DNA from: DASQPR01 sp035713725
Lineage (GTDB): Bacteria; Actinomycetota; Actinomycetes; Mycobacteriales; Micromonosporaceae
Direction of reading: 5' to 3'
NCBI GenBank assembly: GCA_035713725.1
Contig: DASTMZ010000029.1
Coordinates: 1 to 9,027, forward strand
DNA length: 9,027 bases
In this document: positions 5,773-9,027 of the stretch, one piece after another
How positions within the stretch are numbered: the stretch's first letter is position 1
Layout: each line of letters begins with the position of its first letter
The notes under the pieces: model-generated
What the model was told of the DNA's origin: nothing
Seen by the model: the letters and a program-made list of their open reading frames with translations, nothing else
Databases searched by the model: none
Program-made: the position numbers and the translations under genes

Positions 5773-6359
5773 CGCCGCCACGGCCACCACCAGCGCGACC
5801 GCCGTGGTCGTCGCGCCCGGATCGAGCTGCCGCGGGCCTCGCCGTACACCACGAAATGGGTCCGTCCAGGTGTCGGGTCCGAGCTGACCCCGCGATGGTG
5901 CACCGCGGACCCGGTCAGCGACACGTGGCTCATGTCGATCGTGCAGCCGTCGGGTACGGTCAGCCGCACCCCGCTGCCGCGCAGGTAGAACTCGAGCTCC
6001 ACGACCGGCGTGAGGATGATCGCGTCGGTGAAGTCGAGGCGTACCCCTGAGCCGTGCGCCTCGATCTGCATGCGCGACGGCACCGTCCACCGACCCTCGC
6101 GTCGCAGCGACGAACCGCGGACCGTGATCGGACGTGTCGCCGGTGGAGCCGGTGGCGACGGCAAGTCACGGGTGAACGGAGCGACTTCGCCGAAGGTACG
6201 CGCGGCGAGCACCGCGGCGGCCCGCTCCTCGAATTCGCTCAGCGTGATGCGGCCCTCGGTGACCGCCGTATGCAGGACCGCGATCACCTTCTCACGGTCG
6301 GCGTCCGCCATGAGCATGTTGCCATCCGGACCCGCGCCGCGCTCGATCTCGCCCGCCAT
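5733..6359 (-). CDS. DUF1707 domain protein with C-terminal LiaF-like region
   Basis: Protein of 208 aa. Residues 15-68 form a DUF1707 (SHOCT-like) domain: ADADREKVIAVLHTAVTEGR then ITLSEFEERAAAVLAARTFG and a closing TRDLP. A Pro-rich linker (about 69-77) follows, then a beta-rich part (about 80-175) with SGVRLDF, LEFYLRGSGVRLTVPDGC and THFVVYGEARGS, resembling the cell-wall-active antibiotics response fold found after DUF1707 in actinobacteria. The C-terminus is very basic and Trp-rich (about 181-198), with a WWWPW run between Arg clusters; it might touch membrane or nucleic acid. No membrane helix is seen. Start ATG 6359 is favoured because a TACCCT -10 box ends 7 nt upstream, but ATG 6317 or 6311, directly before the DUF1707 motif, are also possible. 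Function of the family is not established; a role in envelope stress is an inference. Confidence 0.8.
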   Translation of the reverse strand: MAGEIERGAGPDGNMLMADADREKVIAVLHTAVTEGRITLSEFEERAAAVLAARTFGEVAPFTRDLPSPPAPPATRPITVRGSSLRREGRWTVPSRMQIEAHGSGVRLDFTDAIILTPVVELEFYLRGSGVRLTVPDGCTIDMSHVSLTGSAVHHRGVSSDPTPGRTHFVVYGEARGSSIRARRPRRSRWWWPWRRQRSTALPGAMRP

Positions 6360-6366
6360 GCCAAGG

Positions 6367-6372
6367 AGGGTA
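6367..6372 (-). promoter_or_regulatory. -10 box of the DUF1707 gene, leaderless-type
   Basis: The minus strand reads TACCCT, a TANNNT box ending 7 nt before ATG 6359. The nearest Shine-Dalgarno-like sequence (GAGGAG, 6376-6381) is 16 nt from the ATG, too far to work well, so a leaderless start is the simpler reading. Confidence 0.35.
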
Positions 6373-6462
6373 GTGCTCCTCGGGTGTTCGTGGCCGACCG
6401 GCCGACCCGGCGGCGGTCGGAATGTGCCCGCGTCGGAGGGCGCGCGCATCGACCCGAACCGC

Positions 6463-6468
6463 TACCGT
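6463..6468 (+). promoter_or_regulatory. Possible -10 box of the metallophosphoesterase gene
   Basis: TACCGT fits TANNNT and ends 8 nt before ATG 6477. No ribosome binding site precedes this ATG, which would suit a leaderless or near-leaderless mRNA. This is a weak call based on spacing alone. Confidence 0.25.
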
Positions 6469-6476
6469 TGCCACTC

Positions 6477-8240
6477 ATGACCGCCATGGGTACGCCGCCG
6501 CACCAGCGCACCTCCGAGGACCAGGCCACCGCCGAACTGCGCCGACCGCCGCACCCTCGCCCGACCACACTCCGGCCGGCTGCGCTCGGCTTCACTCCGC
6601 AACCCGCGGTGCATTGGCTGAGCCCGACAATGCTCGCCACCACCGCCGCACAGGTGGTGTTGTCTAGCACCTTCGGCGAGTTCCTGGACAAGCGCGAGCT
6701 GCAGGGCACGCTGCCCGACGTCATCGACGACCAGCGGACACACGCCGCCGTCGACTCCGATCTGTGGTTCGACTACGTTGCCGACCTAGGCGACGGCTTC
6801 GATCCGACCTACACGGTCGCCTACCTGCTGTCCCAGGACGCGGTCGAGGTGGACGGTGCCCGCCTGCCCCGCGGGCGTTTCCTGATGATGGGCGGCGACG
6901 AGGTCTACCCGATCCCGTCGAGCAGTCGCTACGAAGACCGGACCGCGGGGCCGTACCGCGCAGCGTTGCCCTACCCACCACCGGACGGTCCGCCCGCGCT
7001 CTACGCGCTGCCCGGCAACCACGACTGGTACGACGGGCTCAGCTCGTTCCTGCGGCTGTTCGCGCGATCCGGGCGCGAGCTGACCGGCGGATGGCACCAC
7101 CGCCAGTCGCGCAGCTACTTCGCGATCCGGCTGCCACACGACTGGTGGCTGCTCGCCATCGACACGCAGTTCGGGGCGTACATCGACCAGCCGCAGCTCG
7201 ACTACTTCCACCGTGTCGCGGCCGAGATCCGCCCGGACCACAAGATCATCCTGTGTACGCCGACGCCAAGCTGGGTCGAAGCATCGTGGGACTCCGGTGC
7301 GTACGACGCCGTGGACTTCTTCGTCCGTACCGTGATCGCGCCGACCGGGGCACCGGTGCGCGTGATGCTCTCCGGCGACCTGCACCACTACGCGCGGTAC
7401 GAGGGACCGGGCCGGCAACTGATCCACTGCGGCGGCGGCGGTGCGTACCTCTACCCGACCCACCGCATGCCCGAGCAGATCGCGGTTCCACCGCCACCGA
7501 CCAACGCCCGTCAGGTACGAGCGGAACGGACCCAGTCCTACCGCCTGCGGCAGACGTTCCCGAGCAAGGCCCGATCGCGCCGGTACGCCGGCGGCGTGTT
7601 GTTCCGCGCGCCGACGCGGAACCCGGGATTCATCGGGCTGCTCGGCACCGTACACACGCTTCTGATGGTGAGCTTGATCGGCCTCTTTACCCACCCGAGC
7701 CCACTCGAGCGCAAGTGGCTGGAACTGCCGATCGCGCTGATGGCGCTGCTGTTCCTCGGCGGTGCGGTCGCGTTCGCGATGTCACCAACCGGCGGGCCGG
7801 GCCGCAACCTCCGACGCATCTCATGGGGGTTGCTACACGGAATCGCGCAGCTCGCGCTCGGCGTCGGTGCCACCTGGCTGCTGTCGCGCATGTCGGCGGT
7901 GCACGCACGGTGGCCGTTGCCGATTCTCGCCGGCGCGGTCTACCTCGTCGTGGTCGGTGTGGTCGCGACCGTGATCTTCTGCCTCTACCTGCTCGTCGCG
8001 AGCACCTTCGGGGTGAACGTCAACGAGCTGTTCTCGGCGCAGTCGATCGTCGACTCGAAGAGCTTCCTGCGGTTGCGCATCGACGCGAGCGGCGCGTTGA
8101 CGATCTTCCCGATCGCGGTGCCGACCGTGGGACGGCGCTGGGTGGCGAACCCGGCGGCCACCGTCGCGCACGCGTCGTGGGTTCGGCCGCGCAAGCCGAT
8201 CGCCTACCGCCTGGCCGAACCACCGATCGTGGTGCGCTGA
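6477..8240 (+). CDS. Membrane-anchored metallophosphoesterase
   Basis: Protein of 587 aa with an N-terminal calcineurin-like phosphoesterase domain and a C-terminal membrane part. After a Pro-rich N-terminus (1-45), the catalytic domain (about 95-330) shows VADLGDGFDPT (101-111) where other families have D-x-H, MGGDE with Asp141, PGNHDWYDG with Asn181-His182, and the closing SGDLHHYARYE with His303-His304. These are the usual metal-binding motifs for two metal ions. Four hydrophobic segments follow at about 386-406, 415-435, 448-470 and 480-511, then a soluble tail of about 75 residues. The catalytic domain has no signal peptide, so it probably faces the cytoplasm; the substrate is unknown. 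ATG 6477 is chosen because upstream codons would overlap the divergent DUF1707 gene and its promoter; ATG 6486 is a possible alternative. It ends one base before the stop of the convergent PSP1 gene. Confidence 0.87.
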   Translation: MTAMGTPPHQRTSEDQATAELRRPPHPRPTTLRPAALGFTPQPAVHWLSPTMLATTAAQVVLSSTFGEFLDKRELQGTLPDVIDDQRTHAAVDSDLWFDYVADLGDGFDPTYTVAYLLSQDAVEVDGARLPRGRFLMMGGDEVYPIPSSSRYEDRTAGPYRAALPYPPPDGPPALYALPGNHDWYDGLSSFLRLFARSGRELTGGWHHRQSRSYFAIRLPHDWWLLAIDTQFGAYIDQPQLDYFHRVAAEIRPDHKIILCTPTPSWVEASWDSGAYDAVDFFVRTVIAPTGAPVRVMLSGDLHHYARYEGPGRQLIHCGGGGAYLYPTHRMPEQIAVPPPPTNARQVRAERTQSYRLRQTFPSKARSRRYAGGVLFRAPTRNPGFIGLLGTVHTLLMVSLIGLFTHPSPLERKWLELPIALMALLFLGGAVAFAMSPTGGPGRNLRRISWGLLHGIAQLALGVGATWLLSRMSAVHARWPLPILAGAVYLVVVGVVATVIFCLYLLVASTFGVNVNELFSAQSIVDSKSFLRLRIDASGALTIFPIAVPTVGRRWVANPAATVAHASWVRPRKPIAYRLAEPPIVVR

Positions 8241-8241
8241 G

Positions 8242-9027
8242 CTACCCGGGATCCGTCGCGGCGTCCGTTGCTGGGGCGTCGGCGTCGTATCGCTCCTCAT
8301 AGGCCTGCCGCGACCCGCACACCGACGCACGCGAACAGTGGCACCGCGATCCGTCGCTGTCCATCCGTACGACGACGGCGTCGCGCGGCACGCTGTGCCC
8401 GACCACGCGACCGTCGCCGTTCGGCGTGCTCACCCGGGTGCCGACCGCCGGGGCGGTCGCCTGGAATTGCTGGTACAGCGGGTGCTCGTACTTCAGGCAA
8501 CACATCAACCGGCCGCAGGCGCCGGAGATGCGCAGCGGGTTCAGCGGCAGCTCCTGGTCCTTGGCCATCCGGATGCTGACCGGTTCGAAGTCAGTAAGGA
8601 ACGTGGCGCAACACAGGTCGCGCCCGCACGAACCGATGCCGCCCTGTACGCGCGCCGAGTCACGAGCCGCGAGCTGGCGCAACTCGACTCGGCAATGCAG
8701 CGTGGCGCCGAGGTCCCGGACCAGCGCGCGAAAGTCGACGCGGTGCGGTGCGGTGAAGTAGATCGTCGTACGGCCGCCGGTAGATCCCTCGGCCTCCACC
8801 ACGTGGTCGACCGCGACCACCTTCATCGGCAGGTCGTGATCGCGAATGAGCTGCTTGGCGGCGACCTTCGCGGCGGCTTTACGCTCCCGCTGGGTCTGCG
8901 ATCGCCGCAGATCCTCGTCGCCGGCGAGCCCGAGTAACGTGGGGAAGCCCTCGGTGTCGTCCGACACCCACTGCGGTGCCCAGACGCACTCTGCTACTTC
9001 GGGACCGTCGTCAGTGGGTACGAGCAC
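8242..9027 (-). CDS. PSP1-domain protein, RicT/YaaT-like (5' end outside window)
   Basis: The 261 residues seen are the bulk of a PSP1-domain protein of the RicT/YaaT group; the N-terminus lies beyond the right edge. The GTG at 9027 is read as an internal Val codon, because LVPTDDGPEVAECVWAPQWV normally follows an N-terminal strand region in this family. A helix-rich linker (39-63) precedes the core. The hallmark GGIGSCGRDLCCATFLTDFE (129-148), KDQELPLNP (156-164) and SGACGRLMCCLKYEHPLY (168-185) carry the paired Cys motifs (Cys134/139/140 and 171/176/177). In Bacillus RicT such cysteines take part in Fe-S binding in the RicA-RicF-RicT complex that promotes RNase Y-dependent RNA processing; whether actinobacterial members do the same is not established. 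An extra cluster, RCHCSRASVCGSR (228-240), follows near the C-terminus. In actinobacteria this gene often lies near DNA polymerase delta' (holB), which would be to the right. Confidence 0.92.
   Translation of the reverse strand: MLVPTDDGPEVAECVWAPQWVSDDTEGFPTLLGLAGDEDLRRSQTQRERKAAAKVAAKQLIRDHDLPMKVVAVDHVVEAEGSTGGRTTIYFTAPHRVDFRALVRDLGATLHCRVELRQLAARDSARVQGGIGSCGRDLCCATFLTDFEPVSIRMAKDQELPLNPLRISGACGRLMCCLKYEHPLYQQFQATAPAVGTRVSTPNGDGRVVGHSVPRDAVVVRMDSDGSRCHCSRASVCGSRQAYEERYDADAPATDAATDPG

Noticed and set aside
6394..6420. GC-rich inverted repeat CCGACC / GGTCGG in the DUF1707-phosphoesterase gap
   Set aside because: Six-base arms in very GC-rich DNA with a 15-base loop are expected by chance; it is not clearly placed at a promoter element.
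6054..6476. Longer N-terminus for the metallophosphoesterase
   Set aside because: The extension overlaps the DUF1707 gene on the other strand, is rich in Arg and lacks family similarity; ATG 6477 gives a normal length.
6764..8302. A 512-codon plus-strand frame over the phosphoesterase
   Set aside because: A shifted-frame shadow, Arg/Ala/Pro-rich, with no domain, lying within the well-supported phosphoesterase gene.
9025..9027. GTG at the right edge as the start of the PSP1 gene
   Set aside because: The following residues match the interior of the family after its N-terminal strand, so the gene continues beyond the window.
1..9027. tRNA or rRNA genes, CRISPR arrays, insertion sequences, defence genes
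   Set aside because: None were recognised: no cloverleaf-type sequence, no regular spacer-repeat pattern, and no transposase or integrase motif. All long open regions are explained by the genes listed.

Overview
The window is chromosomal DNA from a high-GC actinobacterium. The evidence is very GC-rich third codon positions, TANNNT-type -10 boxes sitting 6-8 nt before start codons (leaderless-style starts), and gene families typical of the group: paired FadE-like acyl-CoA dehydrogenases, a DUF1707 protein, a membrane-anchored actinobacterial metallophosphoesterase and a PSP1/RicT-type protein. Genus cannot be called from the sequence. Coding density is high, no gap exceeds about 150 nt, and no rRNA, tRNA, CRISPR array, integrase or transposase gene is visible.

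Layout. (i) 1-2299, minus strand: two acyl-CoA dehydrogenase genes whose stop and start overlap as ATGA. The first is complete. The second is open to the left edge of the window and lacks the usual catalytic Glu, so the pair looks like a two-subunit (alpha2beta2-type) dehydrogenase. (ii) 2300-2448: divergent control region with a perfect 17-bp inverted repeat just upstream of the dehydrogenase ribosome binding site. (iii) 2449-3666, plus: M20-family metallo-amidohydrolase. (iv) 3667-3731: convergent gap with two tandem hairpins, probably a bidirectional terminator. One hairpin is a 27-bp exact duplicate of a sequence inside the second dehydrogenase gene. (v) 3732-4979, minus: protein with a transglutaminase-like catalytic core. 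(vi) 4980-5130: divergent control region with a 15-bp perfect inverted repeat. (vii) 5131-5772, plus: small metallo-beta-lactamase-fold hydrolase. (viii) 5733-6359, minus: DUF1707 protein overlapping the hydrolase gene tail-to-tail by 40 nt. (ix) 6477-8240, plus: metallophosphoesterase with four C-terminal membrane segments. (x) 8242-9027, minus: PSP1-domain protein cut off at its N-terminus by the right edge of the window, with only one base between its stop and the phosphoesterase stop.

The two dehydrogenases plausibly act together in catabolism of an acyl-CoA such as a steroid side-chain or branched acid, possibly with co-regulation of the divergent amidohydrolase. The remaining genes are single-gene units in alternating orientation and do not form an obvious pathway. 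No new defence or mobile system is evident. The most interesting signal is the duplicated hairpin sequence, found once as an intergenic terminator and once in frame inside a metabolic gene.
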